DNA from: Sipunculus nudus
Lineage: Eukaryota > Annelida > Sipuncula > Golfingiida > Sipunculidae
Length of the DNA stretch: 64,000 nt
Assembly: GCA_026874595.1 (NCBI GenBank)
Contig: CM049316.1
Span: 13,382,839-13,446,838, forward strand
Direction: 5' to 3'
The notes under the pieces were generated by a model. That model had not been told where the DNA came from and made no database searches. It was given only the letters and a program-made list of their open reading frames with translations. The stretch's first letter is position 1. Each line of letters opens with the position of its first letter. Positions 12,601 through 22,640 of the stretch are shown piece by piece. Both the position numbers and the translations under genes were made by a program.

Positions 12601-13650
12601 CCTTTATTCTAAAATCCTGTATCCGCCCTGGTAGGGTTCTGCATGCATAACAACATCAGTAACTTAGTGGAATTGTTGATGTTTCCGTTCTGTTACCATG
12701 TTTCCACTTAGTAACTGTCACTAAATTGGGATACTTCTGTAAATGGTGATATAAAGTTAATATTCTGAGAATGTTCATATGTAAAAATAAGGTCTTTATT
12801 ATAGAAAATAAATTCAAAATTTTATTTTTAACATTTCAAAGTAATTTTGTTGATAACAAAACATATTTTTATCTCAGAAAATCAAATAAATACTTAAAAG
12901 CATCATATTTCTATATATAAGATATATTCTTATGACACTAAGATGTAATTTCAGACAAAGGAACTCCTGCCTTTTCTGTTAAAAAAAAGTTCACGTGTGA
13001 GCGGGCTTTTCTTACTTGCATCAGGCAGGTTTTCTCGTCGTAACCTAGTGGACATGATTTTATGTTCTTTCCATATCAAAGTATCAATAAGTCTATTTAG
13101 CATTGTAAAACATCCTATCCTGTTCATAAATACTTTATTATTATAGTAAAGTACACCAAAGCTTAAAAGGGGATCGTTCATTTCTTATAAAAATTTGCTA
13201 TTCTAAAATGTATAATTTGTCCAGAATGACCCAAACATGTATAATTATACGCGTAATATAAGTATATTAATGTAGGTAAGGCCTGATAAAAAAATGCCAT
13301 GCCATGTGGTTCTTTAAAAAAAAGTGGATTTAATGATTTGCCAATTGATGAAAGGGAAAAATCAGTATTACTGGTATACTAGTAATTGTTCGGATAGCTA
13401 TAATCATGACTGACCGTGTTTAGATCGTATATTAAATTCACTAATAACCCAATGTCATGTGATCATAATTTTAAATGAAGGCAAACCAGGCGTATATCAA
13501 CATCTTAATAATTTACATATTTAAAGAGCATATCGTGAATGGATGCAGTTTAGAATAGGAAATAAAAAAAAAAGGCTGAGTTCAAGAATGGCTGGCGCTA
13601 ACTATCCAGCTGTAGGCCTACTTACGTGTATTGTGTGACCCGTCCCCCAT
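185..13650 (-). CDS. PMT: Phosphoethanolamine N-methyltransferase, N-terminal part (spliced, runs off left edge)
   Basis: The gene is read on the minus strand as four exons: 13626-13650, 6372-6552, 2200-2355 and 185-321. They encode about 166 residues with compatible phases at every junction. The enzyme family uses S-adenosylmethionine to methylate phosphoethanolamine towards phosphocholine in the cytosol. Evidence seen: a family-like N-terminus ([11 protein letters not shown], then NMMLDSRA), SAM motif [11 protein letters not shown] at about residues 61-71, the acidic GDATE segment at about 110-114, and the hallmark FSNWLLMYL followed by a [12 protein letters not shown] block. Comparison is with plant and nematode PMT enzymes as I know them. 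The C-terminal part is missing because the window ends; it should lie to the left. Introns are 1.9, 4.0 and 7.1 kb, filled with repeats. Family assignment is strong; the first exon is less certain than the other three. Confidence 0.85.
322..2199. other. PMT intron 3
   Basis: This intron lies between PMT exons 3 and 4. Its left 700 bases are AT-rich with no feature I can name. The right part, about 1090-2150, is a long family-A repeat described separately. No exon on either strand was recognised. Confidence 0.6.
1090..2142 (-). repeat. Family-A long repeat, inverted relative to the 25-kb copy
   Basis: The segment contains recurring blocks such as TTCTAGGTCTAGCGG, GACCTAATTTCAGG and a (GGAC/GACA)n tract at 2062-2096. 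It ends in the hairpin GCTCAGATGAC...GTCAGCTGAGC at 2112-2139. The same hairpin and tract occur in reverse order at 25064-25145. Core units are degenerate and lack a clear GGCGCC box. Confidence 0.6.
2200..2355 (-). CDS. PMT: PMT exon 3
   Basis: This 156-bp exon has acceptor TTTACAG (AG at 2357-2356) and donor GTAACT starting at 2199. Its first base completes the last Gly of the GSGIG motif. It encodes residues 70-120: [10 protein letters not shown], then [12 protein letters not shown] in the position of the family's acidic SAM-ribose segment, then [16 protein letters not shown]. It bridges exactly the stretch expected between motif I in exon 2 and the FSNW motif in exon 4, which supports all three exons. 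Confidence 0.85.
2545..2800 (+). repeat. Small GGGGCG-type element with poly-G and poly-C runs
   Basis: It starts CAGGGGCGTAGC, carries a G run, then GACTAATGACAAAG, AAGGTCCCCTGGTCT and AAATTGGTCTGA, and ends near a C run. The same ordered blocks recur at 7215-7400, so this is a dispersed family. Confidence 0.6.
2859..2989. repeat. (TA)n microsatellites
   Basis: Two dinucleotide tracts, at 2859-2907 and 2959-2989, are separated by about 50 bases of unique sequence. Confidence 0.95.
4362..4408. repeat. (TA)n microsatellite
   Basis: An uninterrupted TA dinucleotide tract. It lies next to an AT-rich element ending in TATTGACGCCGCTG at about 4708-4725. Confidence 0.95.
4410..4725 (-). repeat. 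Small element of the GGCGTCAAT family, reverse orientation
   Basis: An AT-rich body (blocks AAATGGAATCAAAGTCTTCAA and TTTTTAATATATTTC) is followed by a 19-G run at 4671-4689 and the end TATTGACGCCGCTG. Related blocks occur at 14069-14343 (forward) and 19590-19882 (reverse). Boundaries are approximate. Confidence 0.5.
5610..5683. repeat. (TA)n microsatellite
   Basis: A TA tract of about 74 bases. Open frames reading through it as Tyr-Ile repeats are artefacts of the microsatellite. Confidence 0.95.
6372..6552 (-). CDS. PMT: PMT exon 2 (SAM motif I)
   Basis: This 181-bp exon has acceptor TATTTTAG (AG at 6554-6553) and donor GTGAGT starting at 6371. It encodes residues 10-69, from [20 protein letters not shown] to RIVELGSGI plus two bases of Gly. 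The exon is much richer in GC than its flanks. An ATG overlaps its first bases, but in a different frame, so an upstream exon ending with one coding base is required. Confidence 0.87.
7215..7430 (+). repeat. GGGGCGGATCC-type small element with poly-G run
   Basis: It opens GGGGCGGATCCAGG and carries the ordered blocks also seen at 2545-2800 (GACGAATGACAAAG, GTTCCCCTGGTCTG, a G run at 7313-7327, AAAATTGGTCTCAGACC). Related starts occur at 10451 and 20153. Confidence 0.6.
8039..8077. repeat. (TA)n microsatellite
   Basis: A TA tract with one interruption. Confidence 0.9.
8308..8352. repeat. Perfect 16-bp inverted repeat with 13-nt loop
   Basis: The arms ATTCTCGCGTTTCCCC (8308-8323) and GGGGAAACGCGAGAAT (8337-8352) are exact reverse complements. 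They sit in a block rich in CCCGGGAA and GAATGAGAATC motifs. Confidence 0.9.
9606..9711. repeat. (TA)n followed by (ATT)n microsatellite
   Basis: TA repeats occupy 9606-9680, followed after a short TA interruption by ATT repeats at about 9684-9711. Confidence 0.95.
12171..12760 (+). repeat. Local tandem duplication, two diverged copies
   Basis: The block GTTTGTGCCATNATGGCC, TATATTTTCAGAATGTTT, CCCCCTCCTGC, ATCCTGTATCCGCC and GGGTTCTGCATGCAT occurs at about 12171-12400 and again at about 12527-12760, a period near 355 bases. The copies differ at many positions, so the event is old. Neither copy encodes a recognisable protein. Confidence 0.7.
13626..13650 (-). CDS. PMT: Putative PMT exon 1 (start codon, 8 codons plus one base)
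   Basis: On the minus strand ATG at 13650-13648 opens MGDGSHNT and runs for 25 bases into a textbook GTAAGT donor. It ends in phase 1, exactly what exon 2 needs (C|AT gives His). The context AACCAACC before ATG is acceptable for initiation. Upstream, a TGTTAAACAG acceptor at about 13682-13683 suggests the exon begins at 13681 and that a further 5' UTR exon exists. The assignment rests on phase, donor quality and strand, not on protein similarity, because the first residues are not conserved. Confidence 0.5.
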
Positions 13651-14068
13651 GGTTGGTTTCCAAGTGGTCGCAGCTCCGGGCCTGTTTAACAGAATTCAGG
13701 TGTTTATATATGTAGCTCATGTAAGTGATAAAGAGAAACTTGTCGATCAACTCAATACATTAATCTGGAGACCAGGGTGAAAAAAGACCCTATACAGGAG
13801 GAGGATACTGACCAAAGTTTATTGCAGGAATGTACCCGTGAAGTGCAATGTTGGAAGGGCGAGAGAATGGAAGAGCAATGATCAAACCTTGTACCCCTTA
13901 AAGGATACCAAACCGAACACGTCATAAAGAGAAGTTATCTGAATGACTTCTGCTATATATAACTAGTACGTAGTACTCTAGGATCAATGTATTTCATATG
14001 AGTAAGAACAAACTTGCAATCTAGATTTTATTTTTTTTTCTACATTTGTCGTAACAATATATTCCTGC

Positions 14069-14340
14069 AGGGGCGTCAATTTACTAGCAAAGGGGGGGGG
14101 GGGGGGGGGGGGGTTGTCAATTTAATTATCCCCCTGATATTCAGAGATAATATTTACAAATTGGAAATGAAATGTATATTAATAATTAAAATTACAATGT
14201 ATAGACATAAGTTCAATTTCAAAGTTTACTATGAAAAATTATATATAAAAAAACTGGTTTGGAATTATCATATTCTGGAAGCAATGAAACAACTGATTCC
14301 TTTTACTTAATTGTATATTTGAATTGTGTCACACATACTG

Positions 14341-14343
<3 letters not shown>
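14069..14343 (+). repeat. Small GGGGCGTCAAT-type element with 22-G run
   Basis: It begins CAGGGGCGTCAATTTAC, followed by a G run at 14092-14113, CCCCTGATATTCAG and an AT-rich body. The reverse complement of 19590-19882 has the same start, G-rich patches, CCTGATATTCAGG and a similar body, so this is a repeat family. It abuts a (TA)n tract on the right. Confidence 0.6.

Positions 14344-14398
<55 letters not shown>
14343..14398. repeat. (TA)n microsatellite
   Basis: A TA tract of about 55 bases adjoining the small element to its left. Confidence 0.95.
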
Positions 14399-14402
<4 letters not shown>

Positions 14403-15257
14403 TTATAGAAAAAGTTGTACCAATTTTGATTACTCTCCAACGCAGTTGTCAAAATAAAGGAGAGGGGGTTTCATATCGCCTCAACGCCGAAGCGAAACGA
14501 AGGGTACCCAATTATGGTGTTGACACTTTATTTGTGGAAAATTTAGCTTTTAGGGGTGGGGGTATTAAACGTGCATTGTTCTGTATACCAGATTTCATTA
14601 GGCAAAAAATCACATAGCAGTCCATGATCGATATTCCTGTCAAATTGTATCCTAAAGGCTGCGACCGGTCCTGGGTTGTTAGGTAACAGACATTATTTCA
14701 TGTATGCGTTCGCATCAAATTGTCACATTTGCGATTGACAAAATTTGAAAGACATCATCTTGACCATGCTGACAATAAATACTCATTTTATTTCCCTTTT
14801 CTGAGGAATTGTTTGGAAATATTAATACATAATGACTTATGTCTGTAAATGATACTGTGTCTACACAATAAAAATCTTTATGTGCTAAAATAAATTATGT
14901 ATAAAAATTTTGTTTACTGAATGTAACCGGATATAGATCTCCAGTGCACATTTCAGGCTCTGCAACGCTAAAGGCACCATTTTGCACTCGAAATGACTTT
15001 GTGAAAGGGACATTCAATAAATATTGGTCAACAGAACGCAGTGCGCTGCATAGATTGTATGGGTATATATATTCAAGGTCCACAATCACATCGCTAGTTC
15101 TTTTTCGAGTGGTATCTGACAGTCGACGTGCACGTGCGCCCACCGGAAAAGTTCAACACCTGCCAAAAATGTGGTCTTGAGAAGATTCAAAGGTTATCAA
15201 TCTTTCATTGTACCACCACGTGAGGGCATCATTGTTAGAAGGACCAATTAAAGTGCA

Positions 15258-15428
15258 GCGCTGATAAGTGGCGTGGTGAGCATAACGTAAAAACCTCCAC
15301 GCTGGCAGTAATGAGCGCTGATAAGTGGCGCGGTGAACGTAACGTAAAAAGCTCCACGCTGGCAGTAATGAGCGCTGATAAGTGGCGTGGTGAATGTAAC
15401 GTAAAAAGCTCCACGTTTGCAGTAATGA
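15258..15428. repeat. 57-bp minisatellite, three units
   Basis: Units start at 15258, 15315 and 15372. Each begins GCGCTGATAAGTGGCG and ends GCAGTAATGA, with few mismatches. Because 57 is a multiple of three, open frames run through it on both strands (for example SADKWRGE on plus). They show no match to any family I know, and I treat them as a by-product. Confidence 0.9.
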
Positions 15429-16199
15429 GAAAAAAGGTGCACAAAAGTTGCATGTGGACGTTGGCCGATGTTGTGTGGTACATCAAATCCTTTTGGGTAC
15501 CTTTAACTTATTGTGCAGTACGGGAAATATATCGTTTTATACTTGTCTGATATTACGTGAGTGATGCAGGGTCAACGTACTTTACAAGGATCTTGCTTTT
15601 GGGGGGGGGGGGGGGGGGGGTCCTGTTCCACTGATTCGTGAATCTAGCGGTATATAATTAATTACAGCATCCGACCTGTGATATCCGGGTTTAGTGTGTA
15701 GGCAAAATGGCAGCCTCCATTAGCGTTTTCGAGAAAGTAGACCGGAGTAAAAACCTGGCGGGGATCTATTAGGGCACGGGGATGGGACACGAAAGTACAC
15801 CAATACTTTGATAAAAAGGGACGTCTATCGGCAAAGTTCAGAGCGGAATAACTCATTTTAACCTCATCCGAACCCTCAAATCTTTGTAGGATATACCTAC
15901 AGACATGCACCTTGGAGTGTATGACCACAGGTGTTGGTCTGTGCGTTTATCTCTAGGTTTACCTTTGTATGATGTGAATGTTTTATCGCAGTGGACCTGA
16001 TCAGATGTTCTTTAGTCTTATAATATATCGGTAATAGTATATTATCGGTAATACACCAATGACACCATCGTTATACCATTATTACGTTATTTGCATAAGT
16101 TATAGTACGCTATCCATAAAAAGTAGCTGTTAATAATTAATAACAGTTGTACTTGACAAAACAATATATGGGAACGCATGGAAATCCACAAAATCTTTA

Positions 16200-16690
16200 C
16201 ATTTAATTAGGTCTCTGTTACCTATATCCTCCAAGCTGACGGGCTCGAAAGTACCCCCCAAAATAAAGAAAAAATTGACACAAAAGCTTGTGGTGTTTCA
16301 TCAGTTCTTGCAGACTGGTGGCGCCACCCGATTTTTTTATATTTATAGACTTTTTTCTATATTTTCGAAACCTCAAAAGATGCGGTCGTCTGTAAAAAGG
16401 GCACATATCATAACCGCTGTACCTAGAATCTTCTAACCTGACATCCAGGGAGGTTTATGAAACGTCTTCTTTGAAATATGAAATTAGGTCCCTGTTACCC
16501 ATATTCTCCAAGCTAAGGGGCTTATAAACACCCCTTAGAATAATTGAAAGTTTGATACCAACGCAGAACAAATCATAACCATTGGACCTAGAAAATTCTT
16601 ACTTGATATCCTGAGAGTTCCTCAAATTTCTTCGAAGAAACCTAAAATAAGGTCACTTTGACCTGTATTCTCTTAGTTACAGCTAGGCCA
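16200..16690 (+). repeat. Family-A repeat fragment
   Basis: It contains the blocks AGGTCTCTGTTACC, GTACCCCCCA, TTTCATCAGTTCTTGCAG and ACTGGTGGCGCCACC in the same order and orientation as the copy at 25058-26030. It has no terminal hairpin, so it is truncated. Confidence 0.7.
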
Positions 16691-19319
16691 TATTTGAGCA
16701 CCCTAAAAAAAGCAAAATTCACACTAAATAGTACTTGGTTGAAAAAGTAGGTATGAAAAGTAGCTTAAGATTGAGGTTAAAATAATTACCAAAAGAGCAG
16801 GAAATGTATAGGGCAGTTTCTGTTCCCCATGCAGAGTTGTTAATGTTTTGAGCTATAATGATGAGGGAATCGAGTCCGGACTTGGACTTGAGTTTCTTGG
16901 ACTCGGACTCGGATAGTGTCGCCTCGACTACATCACTGATTTTAGCTTCAATGTATAACTCGTGGGATGGAGGTTGGCGATGGGGGTTTAGGACAGGTGT
17001 ACACTTCTCACGTCGTGTAAGTTCACTAATTCAGCCATAAAGAAAATTCCCTGGCCTTAACTTTGTTGCATATAAATCCTTTGATATATATTTCTCCAGC
17101 AAGTAATTATTTACATTTTGCATCCGTCGCCGGTTTTCGTTGAAAATGCAAATTTACTCACAGGGGCGCCATCTATAGGCATATGACATTACTTCTCATA
17201 TTATATAGCTTTTTTTAGCTTACATACTCTCTCATCGCATTCCCGAGCAATATATAAAGTCGTAGTGACATTCTTTCAGGTTTTGTTGGAAAACGTATCC
17301 ACAACAAACCACAATTTGAATGTGTTTGCACGACGGAGTCCGGTTGGTTGCTGTAGCCATACAATGTAAAAGGTGAGTGTACTGTGCCCCCCCCCCCCCT
17401 AAAAATGCTGGATCCACGCCCGTAATCAGCTGAATAAATAACGGATAGGCCAAGCTGTCAACATTGATACATGTACAAGCATCGCATAATCATCTTACCA
17501 TTCATTGTGTTGCAGCAGTTACAGTCTAACCTCGTCTTCATCATTGCTATAGTGACAACGACCCGCGTCTCCAACGGCTTTAATTATAAGGGCGCCACGT
17601 TATATATTGATCAAGTATTTTTCCATCATGTTAGTTGTGCATCATTGTTACCAGAGCACAACGAAGCAAAAATATAGTCCCTGCGTAAGGTCAAGGAGGA
17701 ATTCACTTTGTTAGGAAATAGTTAGGAAAGTCACTGATGCGAGTAGATTTGGGCAACAACTGTTCGCGCAGGCTGTTAAACAAGGGCCCAAGGACCCATT
17801 GAATGATTATACCTGTGAATAATGCCTGTGTGGAAGAAGGCATTTCATACAGGAAACTTAACTTAATTATTAATTTCAGCTTCAACTATTGTCGGGAGTT
17901 CTTACACGGGATTAAAGAGCTCTATATATATAGTCATGTATTTAGCAGCTGCAAAACCTTCCTTATATATTCCTTCCATTTACAAAGTTGTCTGCATTGA
18001 TGCTCCACAAATGGCTCAACAAATTTTGACGACCGGTATATATCTGATGATAATGCAACAAGCTTTCGCTTTAATAAAAAAAATTACAGGTGCCTGTATA
18101 CAATAAATGCTTGAACACACCTTGATTATACGGTTTGTACTTAAAGTGCTGAAAATTGGACACAAAATCTTGTATAATTGTAAAAAAAACCTGCTTTTTT
18201 ACCAAGATTAACATATATGTACAGAATAGTGTGCAATTCCATTTAAAAGGAATAGGCACAAATCTAGGCCAACCAATCATTATGTCTGCCACAGTTCTAA
18301 GATATACAAGCCTCCGCCATGTTTAGAGGTTCCCTGTTGTGGGGTGCTCCGAAAACCGTGTTTGCATTCACTTATTCGGCCCATATTCCTAGGTTCCTCG
18401 CGTCTAAGTGACTGTACATTTGTGAATATTCATGATGAAGTTCCTGAATCCGGATAATGTCCAGGTCGACACCCGAGTCTAATTCTTTATTGGCCAATTC
18501 CTAACTTTGTAAAATTATTATATGTACTGTCGGACTAATATCATACTTGGTTCTATAAAATAATAAAGTGAGATTCCTATCTACTCTCTTACTTGTACAA
18601 AAATTAAGTATTGCTCACCGTGCCCCCCCCCCCCCCCCCCCCCCCGCCGTGATCATCTTTATGTCGCTGATGTTTTCTGTCTTTTCCCAATTCCAGTATT
18701 TATACTTTATTTTCGAATGAAATTAAATAATTCAAATTGTAAAGCCCTTGCTGATTTGGTTTGTACATGTGTGTACGTTTTATTTTTGCAAGCATTTTCG
18801 TTCTGTGGCTCCAAATACATATAGGCCTATGCTATGCGCAGTGCACCTCACAATCATCCAACCACATGGGGTTTTATTGCATCAGAAATGATACAGGCCA
18901 ATATAATACATGTACTATACTATAGTGTACCTGCATAAATTTAATCACCTAAACATGGGCAATATCCGATAACAGGGTTTAATTTAATCTACCACCACTT
19001 GCTATAGTTAAAAATGAAAGAAAATACCGGCCTTATATCTGAGAACGCGGGTTCCTTGTTTCCTTTGCTTCACATGTATCAGACCGTGATAAATCGATAT
19101 GTTGAGACATCTGTGTCACGACGCACCTGGTTGACCCTCTTTTTTCCTCGAATCGTCTGACCCATTCAGACGGCACGTGCGGTGTCATTCAAGCTCACCT
19201 GTGGTCATGGATAGATATACAGGACAAGGTCACGGTGACATCATCGGCCATGTTGTCATTTTCAATGACGCTGTTGAAAATATATTGCATCGAAACAATT
19301 AATTTAAAGAAATTTAATT

Positions 19320-19321
19320 TA

Positions 19322-19376
<55 letters not shown>

Positions 19377-19382
19377 GTATAT

Positions 19383-19446
<64 letters not shown>

Positions 19447-19459
19447 ATATATATATATA
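19320..19459. repeat. (TA)n microsatellite, compound
   Basis: Long TA tracts are interrupted by TATATTTATA and ACATGTA. Confidence 0.95.
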
Positions 19460-19589
19460 CATTGGCGGTACAGGCCCTATTGTAAGTACGAATTTTTAAG
19501 GGGTTGTTAGGTGAGGGGGTAGTCTATTAGGCCTACAGTTCTGTACAGGAGAATATATACATTGAGGTATAATTGTACTCCTTATGCTT

Positions 19590-19882
19590 TTCCATAATAT
19601 TAATTGGTGGGGGGGGGGGTTAAAATAAGGTATTATGTTTCTAAAATATATGTTAATTCTATACCAAGTTTAGATCGATGTATAATATTTCATAATAAAC
19701 TCAGAAATGGAACCAATATCTATAATTGAAATTTTTAATATATTTCTTTCTAATATATAAATATAATTTCCTGAATATCAGGTTGAGGGGGGGGGATGAC
19801 ATTGACCATCGCCCCTCCCCCCTTGCTAAAACGTGTGTGTGTTGTGGGGGGGGGGGATATATTACACTCCCCTGTATTGACG
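19590..19882 (-). repeat. GGGGCGTCAAT-type small element, reverse orientation
   Basis: It ends CCTGTATTGACGCCCCTG, the reverse complement of the start seen at 14069. G-rich patches lie near 19610, 19787 and 19847. The body resembles 14130-14300 in reverse complement. Confidence 0.6.
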
Positions 19883-20144
19883 CCCCTGATTTTTTTTAGA
19901 TTATATTTGTAGATACTGTCCAGACCCATTAAATTCCCAGATCTATAGAATAATTTCACATGCATGCCTGTCAGTTGACAAGACTGGACGTATTTTAGAT
20001 AGACCGGTAAATTGGGGAAAAAATGTTCGCTCTGTCCATATTTTCGACCCTGAGAGCAATTTATTTATTGTTTTAGCTGGACCTTATAAAATAAAATAAA
20101 ATATATATCCGGATATATATGTTCAGGGGCCCTCTACATGTGCT

Positions 20145-20350
20145 CTGTACAAAAGCGGATCCAGGGGAGGGGTCCAGGACCCCCTACTTTTTCAGCCACC
20201 GCAACCTATATATAGCCTTCATAAAGGGATCTGACCAATTTTTTTTGTGTGGCTTTGACCCCTCTTTTCTGGACAAAAATTACCATTTCTAGCCCCTATA
20301 TATAGAAACATTCGATTTTTCAAATATCTATCCCCCCCCCCCCCCCCCCA
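20145..20350 (+). repeat. GCGGATCCAGG-type small element ending in a poly-C run
   Basis: It opens AAGCGGATCCAGGGG and contains GGGATCTGACCAATTTTTT, with a C run at 20333-20349. The start is shared with the 7215 element; the internal sequence is only loosely similar. Confidence 0.45.
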
Positions 20351-20726
20351 CCATATGTATTGGTTGATAATTATTGAATGAAAAGTGCATGTGTGTGATA
20401 AACGAAATCAAAGCATGATCAGTTAATCATATTAATAATATCTATAGGCCTATAGTCTAATATTAGCCCTGGCTCCTATGCTCTCTCCCTATACGCTGTT
20501 CTGTATCGTGAGAGGAATTATTACGTGCTCCGCATAATTCGCAGTGACTTTAATAACACCTATAAAGACAACTTTTGGTAAAAAAATTATGAGCAAGATT
20601 TAAATGTTATTTTTTTAAACAAACAATAGTCACGTCGCTCAGCTGAACATTTTAGCAAATGCAAAATATATAAACTGATAACTTGATCAGCTCAGATTTG
20701 TATTCAGCTGGACATAATGATATATA

Positions 20727-20755
20727 TGCTCAGATGACTTATAATCAGCTGAGCT
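20727..20755. repeat. Family-A terminal hairpin, isolated
   Basis: GCTCAGATGAC and its near reverse complement TCAGCTGAGC, separated by a few bases, match the terminal hairpin of the longer family-A copies. No tandem core is attached. Confidence 0.6.
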
Positions 20756-21419
20756 TTTAAAAAATTGCACATTGGAGTTTTCAGTACATGCTCAATATTA
20801 TTAACTAAATAAAAGATTCAGTAAATTTGATAAAAAAAATCCGTTTTCAAATCAGGTATACACACTGTTTGATGGATGAGGGAGAAACAATATCATTATG
20901 CTAATTATACCATCTCAACTATAATTTAAAACTGCATTAATATTCATTTTCACACATGTTATAAAAGTAACAAAGCTTTTACTCTTCTGAAAAAAAGGAA
21001 TTTCTCTTATAAGGAACATCCACACTTTTAAAGCAAAACTTCTCTTTGTGGACACAATTAAATGTGCACTTTAATCATTGCTACCCATTGTGATACATTA
21101 CAAAATCCAAAATGTAATGTAGCAAAAGTCTAGAATTGGTATGAATAAGATATATAAAATAAAATATTCATCTAGTTTATGCATCCTTTCCAGGGGGCGG
21201 GGCGAGTGGGGCACCCAAGCTTAGCTGAGTCAACAGATATGTTTGGAGTGAAGCCTGTACATAACATAGGTAAATTGAAGCTGAATTTTACGATCACTGC
21301 AGACCACAGGGCTGGGTTGGCTTGATGTAAACAATACTTGACATGGTGTATGAAAACTTGAATAAAAGCTTTACTTTTTTCACCAATTCCTTCCAAATTG
21401 CAGCTTTTATTAGCTTAAA

Positions 21420-21797
21420 ACCTTATATGTCCATTTTGTTTGGGCCCATAACTCCAAAGATTTACGCAATATTGAACTAATTTCTGACATGCACATAGGA
21501 AATAGATATGAAGGGATTATTATGTCAAATATGAATAGATTAACGACAGCGGTTTTCAAAGTGGGCAGTTTTGAAGTGTAGTTAAAAGTTTAATTGGAAA
21601 ACTGAATTTTTTTCACGAAGGAACGAAGTCGCAGTAACCCGTTTCAGGTTGGCAGGAGAACTGAGGGACATCTAACTTAATGTAGAATTTTGGATTCGCA
21701 GTTTTAACGGTTTAAAACGTGCATGCCCTGTAAACGGATGGACAGCGGACAAAGGATCATCACTAAAGCTCAGATGACTTAGTGTCAGCTGAGCTAA
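21420..21797 (+). repeat. Family-A' repeat (variant without GGCGCC core) with terminal hairpin
   Basis: The blocks GTTTGGGCCCATAAC, ACGAAGTCGCAGTAACCC, GGACATCTAAC and TTTAAAACGTGC are followed by GGACAGCGGACAAAGG and the hairpin at 21767-21795. The same blocks recur in order at about 27440-27865. Confidence 0.7.
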
Positions 21798-21853
21798 AAG
21801 CACTATTAGAATCAATAGTTTTATCAATTTAAATTATAATTTGATGAAGATAT

Positions 21854-21856
<3 letters not shown>

Positions 21857-21913
<57 letters not shown>
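21857..21913. repeat. (TA)n microsatellite
   Basis: This TA tract ends directly before the reverse-transcriptase remnant. Confidence 0.95.
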
Positions 21914-21914
<1 letters not shown>

Positions 21915-21917
21915 CTT

Positions 21918-22640
21918 CTCCTCAAATATGCTGATGATAATACCATGGGGCTTGCTCATAAAGATATAAAAAAAAGATTTAAGGATACCCTTATACATCA
22001 ATCAAAATTTGCAAAAAAAAAAATGATTTTCAGATAAATGTATGGAAGCAAACCTCAGTATATTGAAAACTTGAAAACTTTTGTAGCCTCTGTTTTTAAT
22101 TACTGTCCCATTGTTTTTCACTTTTGTAATAAGAGGGATCAACAGAGGCTGGAGAATATTCATTGCAGGATGCTGAGACTTGTATATAAAAACCAAAATA
22201 TAAAATATGATGACATATTAAAGATTAAAAAAAATTGTCAACTTATATCTGGACAGGCTGCATAAGATTTTTAAGTCTAGCCGGGGGCTAAATCCGGATT
22301 AGGCCTATTTGCCTATAAGTTATTTATAAGAACCACATGTAAAATTGTAACTAGGCAGCGATCAAATAGGCCTATTGATTTAATTATTCCCAGAGTAAAT
22401 ATTACTCATTTTGGTATACACTCTGTCATATTTAGCAGCTGTTCTATGGAATAACCTACCTAGTCACTACAAATGTGCAGAAAATCTAGCTGGATTTAAA
22501 AAGGTTATTATTTACTGGACTGGTTTCAAATGTAAGTGTAAAAAGTTTAACTATGTACGCTCCCTAGGCAGCGGAAATCTTGCGCTTCAAAAAAAGCAAC
22601 TGATTTTCTTACGATATAGGAAACAGGCCTATAATTAAAG
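21918..22640 (+). mobile_element. Decayed non-LTR retrotransposon (LINE) reverse-transcriptase fragment
   Basis: At 21918 a frame reads LLKYADDNTMGLAH, containing the YADD catalytic box of reverse transcriptases at 21927-21938. At 22038-22265 a second frame reads NYCPIVFHFCNK, then RLENIHCRMLRLVY, and at 22411-22638 SYLAAVLWNNLPSHYK; both are typical of the C-terminal region of invertebrate non-LTR elements. The frames are not continuous: sequence between the YADD box and the C-terminal part is deleted, and stops and shifts separate the segments. It is therefore dead. The 5' part and any endonuclease are absent, cut off by the (TA)n tract on the left. Clade cannot be fixed from this little sequence. 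Confidence 0.8.

Larger units (their letters stand above)
6553..13625. other. PMT intron 1
   Basis: This 7.1-kb intron contains a GGGGCGGATCC-type element at about 7215-7430, (TA)n tracts at 8039 and 9606, a block rich in CCCGGGAA and GAATGAGAATC motifs at 8220-9480, and a local tandem duplication at 12171-12760. No further exon was recognised on either strand. Confidence 0.55.
13682..21420. other. Gene-free interval upstream of PMT
   Basis: No protein family was recognised on either strand. Contents are small AT-rich elements, (TA)n tracts, poly-G or poly-C runs (14092-14113, 15601-15620, 18623-18645, 20333-20349), a 57-bp minisatellite, and a family-A fragment at about 16200-16690. The remainder is AT-rich sequence without recognisable structure. 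A PMT 5' UTR exon and promoter probably lie somewhere here, but I cannot place them firmly. Confidence 0.5.

Noticed and set aside
15235-15550. Open frames over the 57-bp minisatellite
   Set aside because: A three-unit array with a period divisible by three keeps frames open on both strands without selection.
17490-17600. Possible minus-strand 5' UTR exon of PMT with a GTAAGA donor
   Set aside because: The donor is good, but nothing else links it to PMT, and its own short frame is not in phase with the putative exon 1 start.
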